From positions 248,001 to 312,000 of the forward strand of contig BPQB01000024.1 of the NCBI GenBank assembly GCA_019973155.2: 64,000 nucleotides of DNA, read 5' to 3'. Each line of letters begins with the position of its first letter. Positions within the stretch are counted from its first letter, which is position 1. The stretch is from Phanerochaete sordida. Its lineage: Eukaryota > Basidiomycota > Agaricomycetes > Polyporales > Phanerochaetaceae. Made by a program: the position numbers and the translations under genes. The notes under the pieces were generated by a model. That model did no database searches. It was not told the DNA's origin and saw only the letters and a program-made list of their open reading frames with translations. Below are positions 1-12,900 of this stretch, piece by piece.

Positions 1-19
1 TGCGAACAGTGGCGCACGG

Positions 20-908
20 CTATCTCGAGACCAAGTCCTCGAATGCCTGTCTGACGCTCTTGATGAATGCATATACGTCTCGCGAGCTATTTAGTTGGTC
101 CAGCAATATCGGCAAATTCGGCAGGAAAGGACTCGTCGTCGGAACTGCAGACAAGGTGAGCGGGGCAAATACGACAGAAGAGAGCGAACGTACCTCTATA
201 GATGTCCTCGGAAACGTCAACTACGACGCTGAACTCCCGCTGTGGGTCTGCAGGGTCGATGTGGGTGAACCGAACCAGGATCTTGTCTTTGTCTATGCCC
301 TCGACGACGCTGCGCAGGCGAAACTCGCACTCTGTCAGCTCTGGGGACGTCCGTGAGGCATGAGTGTTCAGAAGTGCGTGCTCGCGTTCTCGTTCTAGGG
401 GTGAATGAGTATCGGTATGGGTGAAGTGGAAGCAGACGCACCGCGGCGCAAGTTGTTGACCACAGCGCGGCGCTGCTCAATTTCGACGTCGAGCAAAGCG
501 CATTGGTCTTTGATAGACGCAAGCTGCCGCTCGAACGCAGCCACCGCAAGCTCCGCGTCCTTCCGCTCCTCGCGCTCCTTCTCGAGTTCTGCACAGATGA
601 TGAGGACCACGCCGAGCCACCAACACACGCGAGCACGCACCCGCGATGAGCTCGAGCTCGCGGACCTTGCACGCGTGCGTCTCGTTCTCGTAGCTCTGCG
701 TCTTCTCCGCGATGCGCTTCTTCTCGGCGACGTGCGTCGTCTTCCGCCGCATGATCTCCGCCTGCGCGTTCTGCGCGTACGCCGACACGGCCTTCAGAAA
801 GCTGCGCGTCGAGCTCTCGTACGCGTCAAGACGCAGGTCGATCTGCGGGTTCTGCTGCGCGAGGATGGACACGAGGTCGAGTTTGGGGACGCGGAGAGTG
901 TGCGCCAT
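20..908 (-). CDS. SPC25: Kinetochore protein Spc25
   Basis: Predicted subunit of the Ndc80 kinetochore complex, which couples centromeres to spindle microtubules in the nucleus. Four exons (908-641, 588-442, 331-194, 144-20) join through GT-AG introns of 52, 110 and 49 nt into a 225-residue protein, the usual size for Spc25. The first two exons encode a charged heptad-rich coiled coil (arginine/glutamate-rich, ending VVNNLRR). The last two encode the compact C-terminal globular domain with EFRLRSVVEGIDKDKI and a terminal helix ending FEDLVSR. The start at 908 (MAHTLRVPKLDL) is preferred over an ATG five codons upstream because it matches the family N-terminus as I remember it. The family call rests on overall pattern and length, not on a unique motif. 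Confidence 0.85.
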
Positions 909-1207
909 GGTGGTCGGAGGCAAGTCGCGTCGCGTGCGAACATGGGCGCTTGCCCCTACAAGCGGCGCGCGGCTGCGTCGAGAGTCGAGAATTTGGAGAC
1001 AAAGCCCGGCACTTCAACACGGGAGACGCTAGCACGACACTCGTGTATCAGGGATATCGAATAGGGTATCTAGAAGGATATATTGTCCAAAATATGCGAG
1101 AAAGCTAATCGACAGCGAAACACGACACGAAACTCTAGCAGAACAAGATCATAACACCAGCAGAGACCGGCCCTGCCCTTCCCATCCTACGGGTATCCCA
1201 GTGGGTA
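909..1207. other. Intergenic spacer, Spc25 promoter and kinase 3' end
   Basis: This 299 nt stretch separates the Spc25 start from the stop of the kinase gene upstream on the same strand. It presumably holds the Spc25 promoter. I see no open frame or repeat of note. Confidence 0.5.
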
Positions 1208-3067
1208 TCAGAAAATCGTCGCCATCTCCCCAGTCTCGTCAGGGGCGCCCATGGCCCCGAGAGCGCGCGCGTTGGGGCCGTTCTTGCCGAAGGTGAAGCC
1301 GACCCAGACGCCGCGGGACATCTGGTTGTCGACCTCCTCGACGCCGTCGACGTGCCGCTGCTTCTCGCGCACCTCGTTGTACTTCGCCATGTCCTCCTCG
1401 CTGTCGAAGTCGTCGAAGTAGCGCGTGTCCGTCTCCGTGTACAGCTCCGGCACGTACGGCGGCTCGATGTCGCGCAGGCGCTCCCAGTCGACGTCCGCGA
1501 ACCACGGGTGCTGCTGCACCTCCTCGATGGTCTTGTAGCGCAGGTCGGCGTAGGTTATCAGCCTAGAGGCGCGTCAGCGAGGCGACAGCATAGAAAGAAG
1601 GGAGGCGCACTTCTTGATCAGGCTCCACGACTCGTCCGACAGGTTATATTCCGCATCTTCATCCTCGTAACGCGGCCGCTGAAGCACTTCACTCCATTTC
1701 TGCAGGTTCGTCCAGGTCTCTTCCGGGGTCTGGCCAGTGAACGGAGGAAATCCGGCAAGCAGCTCGAACAAGATGCAGCCAAGTGACCAGTAGTCGACGG
1801 CATAGGTGTACGGCTTGCCTCGTAGGACCTCTGGCGCCATGTAGTCGGGCGAGCCTACGATGGAGTCGGCCCACTGCGGATTCTGACGTTGGACTGCCTT
1901 GAAGATAGAACGTCTCTCCATGGTCGACCGCTGAACGACCTTGTTGTCTTTGGCTTTGTCGAGCTGTAGGACGGTCAGTGGGTTGTGCGTCTCTGGCATC
2001 TATTTCCGTACCTTGATCTTGAGGGACTCTATCCGCTGAGGGTTGAGGGCTCCCGTGGCGAGACCGAAGTCAGTCAGCTTGACATGACCCGAGCCGTCAA
2101 TCAGGAAGTTCTGTGGTTCTCGGTGAACACCCAGTGAAGGCAGAAGGGGTGCGCCACATACCTCTGGCTTCAGATCGCGATGGATGTAGCCTAGCTTGTG
2201 CAGCTCGGCGACAGCCATGAACATCTCGCTGGCATAGAATCGGGAGTACTCTTCGGCTATAACGCCTGCGCTATTCAGGAAGGTACGGAAGTCGCCTCCA
2301 GGGACATATTCCATGGCGAGATAGACGTATTGAGGGTCTTGGAAGGCGTACAGCAGCCGCACGAGCCAAGGCGTCCTCGTGGCCGTAAGAATATCTCGTT
2401 CGACCAGGACGTGACGGATCTGCAACATAATCAGCACGCTAGGACACGGAGACAGGACTGAAAGCGCACCTCGTCCATCTTCTGAAGCGTCTTCTTCTTC
2501 ATCCGCTTCAGCGCACACACCTCGCCCGTCTCCTGCTTCCGCGCCAGGTACACCTCGCCGTAGCCACCCTGCCCGACCTGAGTGATGATGTGGAACTGCT
2601 CCACGCGAAGTTTCGCCCTACGCCTGCGCAGGAGGACGCGTTCGCGGCCGCAGTACGACTTCCACTCCTTCTGGTGCTCAGCGTGCGTGAGCCCGCGGCG
2701 TTCAGTGTCCTCGTCGAACGTCGCACGGCGCTCCTTGCGCGCCGCGAGGTAGCCCAGGTGCTGGAAGTAGTAGTCGAGGAAGTCTGCGCACGCTTGAGCG
2801 TGTGTTTCGGCACGGTGAGACATGCGACGTACAGAGCTGCGCGACGGTCGCCTTGCGCTGCACCTCCGGGCTCGCGAGCAGCTTGCGCTGGCGCGGCGTG
2901 AAGTTGTCGGAGCGCAGCGTGTCGGGGCGGGCGGTGTTCATGTGGACGTCGGCCAGCGTGCCCTTCGCCGTCGCCATCCGCACGTCGGCGATGGTCCCCT
3001 TCGCGGTCTGCATGTGCACGTCGGGCAGGCCGCCGTACATGTTCTCCTTGAAGCGGCGAGCGGCCAT
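1208..3067 (-). CDS. DBF2: AGC/NDR-family protein kinase, Dbf2/Sid2-like
   Basis: Predicted serine/threonine kinase of the mitotic exit/septation network, acting with a Mob1 partner at spindle poles and the division site. About five exons are joined by short introns. A basic N-terminal regulatory region (YYFQHLGYLAARKERRATF) precedes the kinase domain: glycine loop GQGGYGEVY, catalytic lysine in CALKRMKK, HRDLKPE, LTDFGLATG, then an NDR-type insert rich in basic residues, and SPDYMAPEVLRG. The C-terminal extension ends with a hydrophobic-motif-like VGFTFGK. The insert starting LNPQRIESLKIK followed by RRSIFKAVQRQNP is characteristic of Dbf2/Sid2 rather than Cbk1/Orb6. The start at 3067 gives a short N-terminal tail holding three 12-residue repeats (see findings). 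Confidence 0.9.
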
Positions 3068-3842
3068 ATCGTATCAGATCGTTACGTCGTGAGGAAAAGA
3101 GGTATTAGGAGCGGTCGTGCGCGAAAGCGAGGCAGAGAGGTGGTAGTGTAGATGCAAGCTGCAACTCCAACCTCGGGCGGAACGTGATGCGCGCCAATTG
3201 CGCGCATCGCGCGCGCCCCGCCGCGGCGTTGCAATCTCGGACCTCGACTTCGACCCGGAGACTGCATTCACGATCCACCACCGCTCACCCTGGGGCGCAT
3301 CCTAAACTCACTTTCAAGGTTGCCAGTACCTATATTTTGGCTTTGCTCGTCGCTATATGCAGTGCGGCGTAAAATGGCCCTCGTATTAACCTCTTGCTGC
3401 CAGGGTCCAGACTCCAATCACGCCGTGCCGTCCTTGTACTAGGTTCAACGCCTCATGCATACAAGAGACCATATGTCGTCGGTGACGTGACGTTTATGAA
3501 CGTCTTGCAGCCTGCCATGCGGGAGGCTGTGTGATGCATGGCTTCATTCTGCTCCTCGTGTTGCCCGCAACGTCGCTGTTCGACGCTAGCTTCGCACTCA
3601 ACGTTCAACGCTGGAAGTTTTTGTCGTGGCCTTTTGAGAACTCAGTGAGCTTAGCACTCGTTGATTTTTGATGATTTTCTAATGACATGGCTAGGCTCGC
3701 GAGGAACACCTTCGTTTGATCATCGACTTCTCTGCGTATTGGTCGCGGCCTCCCAGGGCACTGATACGATTTTGTGCGTATCCCACTATGTTTCTCAATA
3801 TAATTCGAACTGAACAACGACAAATTCACTATAAGATAACCC
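3068..3842. promoter_or_regulatory. Divergent intergenic region (kinase / TPR-CHAT)
   Basis: These 775 nt lie between the starts of a minus-strand kinase gene and a plus-strand TPR-CHAT gene, so they should contain both promoters. AT-rich stretches with TATA-like words occur near 3785-3840, but none is convincing as a positioned TATA box. Small frames here have no recognisable content. Confidence 0.5.
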
Positions 3843-6800
3843 ATGGAGCGGTCAGAGCTGCCTCGCCAACGTTCGCCAGGCCGGCAGTCAGCGAGTCTGC
3901 CACTAGCGGCATTTCACGGCTCCCGAAATCTTTGCGACTCTACGTCGACCAGTCAGCCTACCCGTGAAGTTGAACACACGAAGATTGTACCGGATGTTCC
4001 CTCCCATATCCGTCACGCGCAATTCGGCGAACCGACTGTCTTGACCGCACTCTCAGCAGCTTTGTTTTCACGCCTTATTCGCACGCACAATCTACAGAAC
4101 ATCACCAATGCCATTACCATCGCCCACCGTGCTGCATCCCAAAAATTGACCGGGAATGAGCGTCGTCCTACGCTACTATATTCTCGTGCCGAGCTCTTAC
4201 TCTGTCGTTTCGAGCTTGCCGGTGACCCGACGGATGTGGAAGAATCCCTCTCATACCTTCGACAGGCCATCATCCTTCGCCCCCACAATCACGCAGACCA
4301 CTATATCTTTCTGCTTTCTCTTACTAAGGCGCTGTATACCAGTTTCTGTTTGACAGGCGAAGCCAACGATCTCGCTGACTCCATCGCTTCCGCCCGCACC
4401 GCCCTCTCCGTATTCGACCCTCGTCGACATGATCGCACCCCCATCACTACGTTCTTCTCCTCATCTCTACTTGCCAGCTTCACACAAACCAGCGTACGCG
4501 CAGAGCTGGACCAGTGCATCACCTATGCCCACGAGGCCGTCGCGTTCTGCTCGCCCACCGCAGCCGCAAGGGTGATGGCGCTGGATGTCCTCGTGCAGTC
4601 CCTGTTAACGCGATTCGAGCATCTGGGTACACCCGTCGACTTGGAATCCGCGCTGGTGTATGCGGAGGAATGCGTTGATCTATGCCCGACGGGACATTTC
4701 GACCGTCCGCGGGCATTGAGCTCCATAGCTACGGGACTCTTGGTGCGCTACGAGTGTTCTGGGAATGCGGTGGATTTGGAGAAAGCGGTCTTGTTGTCCT
4801 GCGAAGCTCTCGCGTTATGCGGGTCCACCATGCCCATTCGCTCAGCAATCCTCGACATAGTCGTCCCTGCCCTCGTCTCCTTGTTCGCAGAAAGCTCTGA
4901 GGAGTCCATCCTGGACTCATGCATCGATAACGCTACCGAAGCCCTGCCACTTCGCCCACGGGGCCACCCTGGCCGCCCCCGTTCCCTCATCAACCTCGCA
5001 CTCGCAAAGAAGGCCAAGTTCCTGTATTCAGGCAGCGCACAAGATATAGAGGACAGTGTTGACACCCTTCGAGAAGCTCTCGAGCTGCTTCCGCCCCTGT
5101 CTACCCTTCGAGCTGAGACCCTAGGTCGGTTGGCAGACGCCCTGCGATACCGCTTCACCATGGACGGCGACTTTCGCAACATCGAGGAAAGCGTCGAACA
5201 TGCAAGAGACGCTGTGGCCCTTTGTGAGCCCCGCGCGGTCATCCGGTCAAACATTCTCAGCAGTCTGGCTTCCTCACTTCATCAGCGCTTTGGGTACACT
5301 GGAGACCCAGAGGACTCCCGTTCCGCGACCTTGTACTTCGCAGAGGGGTTGTCATGCAGCACGCCGCGAGGCTCGATACATCTCAACACCCTTGTCCAGT
5401 TTTTGCAGTCCCAGTTCGACCATCTTCCCCAGCACAGCAGCCAAGATTTGCTACGCCAAAGCGCAGCGCTAGCCCAGACGGCCCTCGACAGCATGTCCTC
5501 CGGAAACGTTCTCCGCCCTGTTCTACTCGGGGTTCTTGCTCGAGCCTCTGCTGTGCGGTTCGAAGAGACCAAGCGCCCGGAAGAGATGGAGGCATCGCTC
5601 GCATTCATTACCGACGCTCTCCGTTCATGCTCGCGCAGTGCTGCTGCTTACCCCAGTCTCCTGCTATGCTCAGCGAACAATTTCTTCGCGCGTTTCAGCG
5701 AATACCATGACCCGACAGACCTAACACGATGCCTGGAGGCGGCCCAACATGCTTTGACCCTTTGTTCATCGACTCATTTCCTGCGCTATAAAATCCTCGA
5801 ACAACTAGGCGAAGGGTCTGTCCGCCTCCATGCCCAAACCCAAGACATCACGGTACTGCATCAGGCTATCAACTGCCTCAATGATGCACTCGCGCTGTGC
5901 CCACTTCGGTCACCTTCTCGCCACACATGTGTGTTAAAGTTGGTCAACGCTCTGGACAAGCGATCCCATCTCCCAGATCAAGCGCAGGATGTCGAGAGGG
6001 CCATGGCTGTCCTCCAAGAGTCTATTCCACTGCAACCCCGAGCACATTCCGCCTACGCGATTATGCTCCTCGTGTTGGCCAAGCTGTCGTACAGACGGTT
6101 CCTAGCGAATCGGAATCCAGAGAACCTCGACGCACTCATCGACTCTTCCCACAAAGTCCTTGCGTCAGCGTCCCGGTTTTCTGACGTGTCAGACGTGGTG
6201 TCTGCCATGGCATTTGCCCTGCAAGAGCGGTACCGTACGAAAGGTCAGCGTGAGGACCTGGACGAGAGCATCGAGTATGGATACAGTGCACTCGCGTTGT
6301 TCCCTCCCGGCCACCACGACATTGCCGAAACTCTCGGTGATCTTGCGGCAGCTCTCAGACGAAGATTCGAAGCCGGCGCCACCTGCGCCGACTTGGACCA
6401 GGCAATCATACTTCTACAGAGAAAACTTAACGTCGATCCAGAGTCTTTCAAGTCTTCCTTGTACCTTGCAGAGGCCCTGATGTCTCGCTTCATCCATACC
6501 GGCCGCCTTATCGATCTCGGGAAGGCCATTCGCCACGGCCATGGCGCGCTAGCTATCTGTCCTGCGGACGTCCCAGAACGGTGGATGCTCCTCTACCAGC
6601 TGTCGACGTACCTCTACGCGCGGTACGACCAGACAGAGCAGCTAGAAGACCTGTCGGTTTGTATATCACATCTCAGCGAGATGCTGTCTCTGGACGTACC
6701 CGAGGGGCCGCATCCAAAACCACTCGGACGGTCTTTCCTGCTATGCTTCCTCTCCGCGTGCTTCCGCGCGCGTTGGAGGCACCAGCGAGATCCCAGGGAC

Positions 6801-8934
6801 GTCGCAGAAAGCATGGTACACGCTCAAAAAGCGCTACGTGCGTCCACCGCAGAGCAGCAAAACGCACGACATGTCGTGATCAACTTCGCAGAACACTACC
6901 ATTGCCTCTACGAGCAGACAGGGGAAGCCCATCACTTGACAAAAGCCATCGAAGCCTATCGCGAGGCTCTATCCCTTCTCCAAGCTTCCTACCTCTCCGA
7001 TGAACAGCGCCTGGCTCTTGTCTCGGGGCTCGGCAGCGCGCTGGTGACGCGGTATAAAATGCAGCGCATCGCTGAGGATCTGGAGGAGTGCATTGATCGA
7101 GGCGAAAGCGCCCTATCGCTCGAAGCCCCGAAGCAAGCCTTCTTGCGCTGGCAGCGTCGCCTTTGTCTCTTCACTATCGCGACGGCTTTGGAAGAGAAGT
7201 ATCGCCTCAGTGGGAACCGGGAAGACATGGCACGGGCTATCATATATGCCCAAGAAAGGTATGCTGCTCTCTTTGGCCACGATATACCTTGTTCTTATTT
7301 ATATTGTCAGCGTGTCTGGTCCGGATCACGACGTCAAGCGGGCAGAGCACCTCCAACACGCGATGCTGTGGGCGCGGCTAGCTCACGAGGAGCATCATCC
7401 GTCGACTCTAGATGCGTACCGCGTCTGCCTGGAGATTATGGAAGAGAAAGTCGTGACCGCGCCCACGCTAGAAATGCAGCACGACGTGGTCAGAGACCAG
7501 CGGTTCTTACCTTCGAACGCTGCTGCGTACGCAATTGACCAAGGAAACCTTGCGCTTGCTGTGGAACTACTCGAGCAGGGCCGGGCACTCCTCTGGTCGC
7601 AGATTCGCCGACTCCGCACACCTCTCGACCAACTGGAGGAATCGGCGGACCTTATCCAACTCCGGACAGCATTCGTGGAGCAGAGTCACGCATTGGAATC
7701 AATTGGCAGCTCCTCCAACCCTTTCTTGCAGCCAGACCTGTACAGCGATTCGTACGGTGCGATCCTCGAGGCCAAGCGACGACTTGCAGCAGAACTCGAC
7801 GAGACCATCGAGAAGATCCGGGTGCACATACCGGGTTTTATGAAGCGACCCTCTTTCGAGCAGCTCAAACGTGCGGGGGACGAGGGGCCAGTGGTCATCG
7901 TCAACCACAGCGTATATCGCTCTGATGCACTGATTCTTGGCCCTGGCGACAGCCTCAGCTGTGTGTCGCTTTCGGGCGAGTTCTACAGCCGCGCTGTTGA
8001 ATTGTCGCATGAACTCTTTGAAGCACGTCAGACCCTACGCACTGCGCCAAAGAAGTACGATCAAACACTGCGTCGAACGCTGAAGGCGCTCGCAGATATT
8101 CTTGTCGAACCTGTTATAGAGAAGTTCGAGGAGCATGGAGTTCAATCAGGGTCCCGGATATGGTGGTGCCCGACGTCCGTGGTGTCCGCACTGCCACTGC
8201 ACGCCGCGGGGCCGCTCACGACGCCGTCGAAGGGCAGAGCCTACCTCTCGGACCTCTACATACCCTCCTACGCTCCGACTTTGACAGCGCTTATCGAGGC
8301 CCGAACGGCTCGTGGCGGTGGACCCTTGAATCGCCGTGGGCTACTCGGCGTCGTGCTCCTCGATGAGACGCTAGAAGCCGTCAGCGACGAAGTAGACGTT
8401 TTACGAGGACGCTTTGCCGAGGACAGCTTGACAATCGCTGTTGGAGAGGGCTGTACCCGGGAAGCCGTGCTCGCCGGCTTGGCAGAGCGACCATGGGCGC
8501 ACTTCGTCTGCCATGGGACCCTCAAGACTGGCGAGCCTTTCAACGCCGCATTCATGCTCTCCAACGGCGAACGCCTCACCCTACTCGACGTCATCAAAGC
8601 CGGTCGGCAGAATGCAGAACTTGCTGTGCTGGCGGCGTGCCACACCGCGGAGCAAACGCAGGACAGCGCGTCCGACGAGGCTTTGCACCTGGCGGCTGCG
8701 ATGCAGTTCGCTGGCTTCCGCAGCGTCGTAGGCACTATGTGGCAGATGCAGGACGAGGATGGGCCGACATTTGCCAGAACATTTTACGACGCGTTGTTCG
8801 CGGAGCAGAGCATCCGAAAGTTGGAAAGTGGATATAAGGGGGCTGCGCGCGCGCTATGCTTGGCCACGAAAGCGATGAGGAAGAGCAAAGTGAGCTTGGA
8901 GAGATGGGTCAATTACGTTCACATCGGAGCTTAA
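3843..8934 (+). CDS. TPR-CHAT caspase-like protease, copy 1
   Basis: Predicted cysteine peptidase of the CHAT family (caspase HetF associated with TPRs), clan CD. Two exons, 3843-7258 and 7311-8934, join over a 52 nt intron (GTATGC...TGTCAG) to give 1679 residues. About 1,200 N-terminal residues are degenerate TPR-like helical repeats, with recurring DLE/E..I.....AL.LCP..H..R units. The C-terminal third is the CHAT domain. The catalytic pair appears intact: His1540 in HFVCHGTL (codon 8512-8514) and Cys1582 in LAACHTAEQ (codon 8638-8640), followed by the conserved AMQFAGFRSVVGTMW. No signal peptide or membrane segment is apparent, so it is probably cytosolic. The next gene on the same strand carries CHAT-type TPRs fused to AAA modules. 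Substrate unknown; a cell-death role is inferred from locus 2. Confidence 0.88.
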
Positions 8935-9939
8935 CTTAGAAAGGATTGCCAGCATACTTATGATCTTCCTGTCGTTTAAATCCGCGCTGTATATCCTCAG
9001 CTTGCAGTGGTGCCAAATCGCTTGCTCTCGTCGCGCATCAGTAAGGAGAGAAACCATGTGCGCCGTATAAGCTTCTGCTTCTGGGAGACTAGAAACAGGC
9101 GGAGACTCAGAGCGAGTAAGTACTTGAGCGTATAAGCGCCTAAATGCCCGCCGGAGACGCGTGGTGCTCCCGGTCCGTGACTTTGCCTCGGACCACGACG
9201 TTCATTGCCTTCGTATTCTGGCGTTCAGCAATACGGCCCAAATCGCCGACCTGGCGCCTTTTAGAATATGAACATAGGCATAGGAACGCGCTGCTTGCAG
9301 AATATCGCAGATTCGAGTCGCCGTGTAGGGTCTTCAATCCAGGACCGTGGACAGGGAAGGTGTGCAAAGATCGAAGAGTTAAGTCTAGATCTCTCGTTTC
9401 ACTCTGTGGTAAACTCTGGCGTTGCAAAGGCTGAACTTGATTGGCAGGCGTTGACGTCCTTGAGCATTAACCAATACCTCACGATGTGGACACAGTGCGT
9501 TCACTTTATTTGTGCCTCCCTTTCCTCATAAGCCAACGTTTTGTCCCGAGTGGAGAAGTTCCCTCGATATTGTATTATTCACAGCTTCGTACTCAGCCTC
9601 GGCCCTTCCTCCATGTTCCAAACCTCGACGCTTGACATCCCGAACTTCCATCTAGCTATCCGCCTATGGCGATCGCCGAGGGGCGCGCACGGGGCCTCAG
9701 ACCCCAGGCGTATAACGCGCCTTCACAATGCGCCTTGCCTTCTACTTGCTCCTCCGCCGCCCTTCTTTCTCGACTACATAGGTCACTCGCGGGCATAGCC
9801 CAAATCTCCAAAGTACGCATCGGAATTTGGTTTGGCGGCCGTCATTTCCTGACACAGCCACGTCGGGGATCCAGAAGGATATTCGTTCCAGCTACTATAA
9901 GGCAGCCGACCTTTCCTCCGACATCAGTCGTTTCAGGCG
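8935..9939. other. Intergenic, no gene recognised
   Basis: About 1 kb between two same-strand genes. Small frames on both strands show no family signature or splice-joined coding pattern. I looked here for a gasdermin-like gene like that at the second CHAT locus and did not find one. The promoter of the downstream TPR-AAA gene must lie in the right half. Confidence 0.45.
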
Positions 9940-12900
9940 ATGCCAGCTCACACTCGCCATCCATACCCTTGTGGGGACGACAACGCAATCAACTCAGCAA
10001 GCAGCGCACTCGCCAACGGGAATCTCGTCGGAGAAGGCCGCATACCGCATCTCTTCACGCTCGCATCCTCGCTGTTTGCGCGTTCTGTTCGGACCAACAG
10101 CTTGCAGGACCTAGAAGACGCAATTGCAGCAGCGCGAGGAGCGGTAGCCCAGTATCCGTCACCAGACAGTCATAGCTCTCTACTGCTCTATATCCTCGCG
10201 GAATGCCTTCTCTTCCGTTTCGAAATTCTCAACAATTCGTCGGACCTCCAAGAGGGGCTTTCATTACATCGGCAGACTCTCGCTCTGCGCCCGTCCAACC
10301 ATGCCGCCCACTATCGCTCTCAAGTGTCCCTCGCCAAGGCGCTGCATACTTTCTATAACCATACCGGCGACTACCCTCGCCTTGTTGAGGCCATAGACCA
10401 CGGCTGTGCCGCCCTTTCTCTCTTCGACCCCCTCCGTCATGATCGCCCTGCAGTCCTTGATGATATCGCCAAAACATTCTATAGTCGCTTCAACTCCGTG
10501 GGGCAGCCACCCGATCTTCCAGCTCAAGACGATGCTCCACCTCCTCTGCCGCCATCCAAAGCCGAGAAAGAATGGAAGCGTCAAAAAACTGTCGAGAAGG
10601 TAGAAAGTGAGAGTATCGACGCTATCATGGAGATGACAGGCCTCGAGGAGGTAAAGGCGCAAGTACTGCGCATCAAAGCCAAGATAGACACCGCGGAACG
10701 GCAGGGAGTGTCGATGAGCGACGAACAATTCAACATTGTGCTACGCGGTAACCCTGGTACCGGTGTGTAAATTGGCTTATCATGTGCTGTGCTGTACTGA
10801 CACCTTCGCAGGCAAGACGACTATTGCCCGGCATTACGCGCGATTCCTTGCTTCAGTCGGCATACTGTCGGAAGATACCTTCTTCGAAACCACTGGCTCT
10901 CGCCTCGCGAACGATGGAGTCCGCGGCATCAAGGATCAGCTGGAAGAAATGCTCGCAGATGACGGCGGAGCAGTCTTCATCGACGAAGCCTACCAGCTCA
11001 CAAACGGGCACAGCGCCGGCGGACGCCAGGTCCTCGACTTCCTCCTCGCTGAGATGGAGAACCACATCGGCAAACTCGTCTTCATCTTCGCTGGCTACAA
11101 CAAGCAGATGGAGACGTTCTTCGAGCACAACCCTGGTCTCGCCAGCCGCGTACCGTACTCCCTGCAGTTCGCCGACTACACCGATGCCGAGCTCCTGCAC
11201 ATGCTCGCGAAGCTCATCGCAAAGCGGTACAACGGGAGAATGGTGATCGAGGGCGGCACATACGGCTTGTACATGCGCATCGCCGTGAGGCGCTTGGGCC
11301 GCGGGCGGGGCACAGAGGGCTTCGGGAACGCGCGGGCGCTACGCACCATGTTCGCGAAGATCTGCGAGAGGCAGGCTATGCGCCTGGCCGAGATGCGCCA
11401 GACGGGCGCAAAGCCTGACGACTTCCTGTTCACGAAGGAAGACATCATCGGGCCCGACCCCTCGGAGGCGCTCCTGGAGAGCGCATCGTGGAGGAAGCTG
11501 CACCAGCTAGTGGGACTTTCTGAGGTTAAGCAGAATATCCAGAACCTCTTCGAGCTGATCGCCGAGAACTACAAGCGCGAGCTGGCGGAGAAGAAGCCGA
11601 TACAGATGTCGCTCAACCGCGTATTTCTTGGAAATCCCGGTACAGGCAAAACGACCGTGGCGAAGCTCTATGGCCAGATCCTCGCGGATATCGGGTTGCT
11701 CAGTAACGGAGAAGGTAGAAATGTGCACATATCCCTGCTTTAGATGCTGATACGTCTTTTAGTCGTCCTCAAGAACCCTGCAGACTTCATCGGAAGCGCT
11801 CTCGGAGAGTCAGAGAAAAATACAAAGGCCATCCTTGCGGCGACTGTCGGCAAAGTTCTTGTGATTGACGAGGTAATTGTGTACAACTGATAAATCAAAG
11901 TATGCTTTCTGACGAGCTCGTAGGCGTACTCGTTGTACGGCAATAGTGCTGGAGATGGCTCGAGGCCGAGCGATGACTATAGGACGTCCGTCATTGATGT
12001 CCTTGTCGCCCAAATCCAGAGCGTCCCCGGTGAAGATAGATGTGTTCTCATGTGCGGGTATGAAGCGCAGATGCGTACTATGTTCCAGGTAATTTCGCCT
12101 GTCTTGGTAGCGTCACTCATACTGATCATCAAATAGAATGTGAACCCAGGCCTCTCCGGTCGATTTGCTATCGAAGACGCCTTTCGCTTCGAGGATTATA
12201 CCGATCCCGAACTACTTCAAATTATGGACCGCAAGTTGCAAGAGCAGGATCTCGATGCATCTGACGACGCAAAAAAGGTTGCTCTCGACATGCTCGGTCG
12301 CGCCCGCAATCGACCGAATTTTGGGAATGGACGCGAAGTGGAGAACATCCTCGGCAAAGCAAAGAATAACTATCGCTCTCGTGTTTCAACCTTTCCCGCT
12401 TCACAGCGGCCGTTCGACGTCGTCTTCGAGTCAGCCGACTTCGATCCCAACTTCGACCGAGCGGACAGCTCGGACGCAAGCCTACAGAGGCTCTTCAACG
12501 ACATGATAGGCGTCGAAACGATCGTGGAGAAGCTGCGTGAATACCAGGCCATTCCACGCGTCTCAAAGCAGCGCGGGCAGGACTCGCGCCAACTTATCCC
12601 TACCAACTTCATCTTCAAGGGGCCTCCTGGTAAGTCGCGAAAGCCTCAGATGAAGTAATTATGTCCTGACGCGGACTAGGGTCTGGCAAAACAACCGTGG
12701 CCCGCCGTATGGGCCAGGTATATTACGACATGGGCTTCCTGTCATCCGCAGAACTTATCGAATGCTCCGTGTCCGACTTAGCCGGTCAGTACGTAGGCCA
12801 CACTGGCCCGAAGGCGAAACAAGTCTTCCAACGCGCGCTCGGCAAGGTGCTATTGATCGACGACGCGCACCGCTTCACCGACAGCGCGTACTGCCAAGAA

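Noticed and set aside
9300..9345. Possible tRNA T-loop (GATTCGAGTCGC)
   Set aside because: No acceptor stem, D-arm or anticodon arm can be folded around it.
8935..9939. Gasdermin-like gene beside CHAT copy 1
   Set aside because: Searched by eye for the GD.G....GEF...GNIY and strand patterns of the locus 2 gene in both strands. Nothing similar found.
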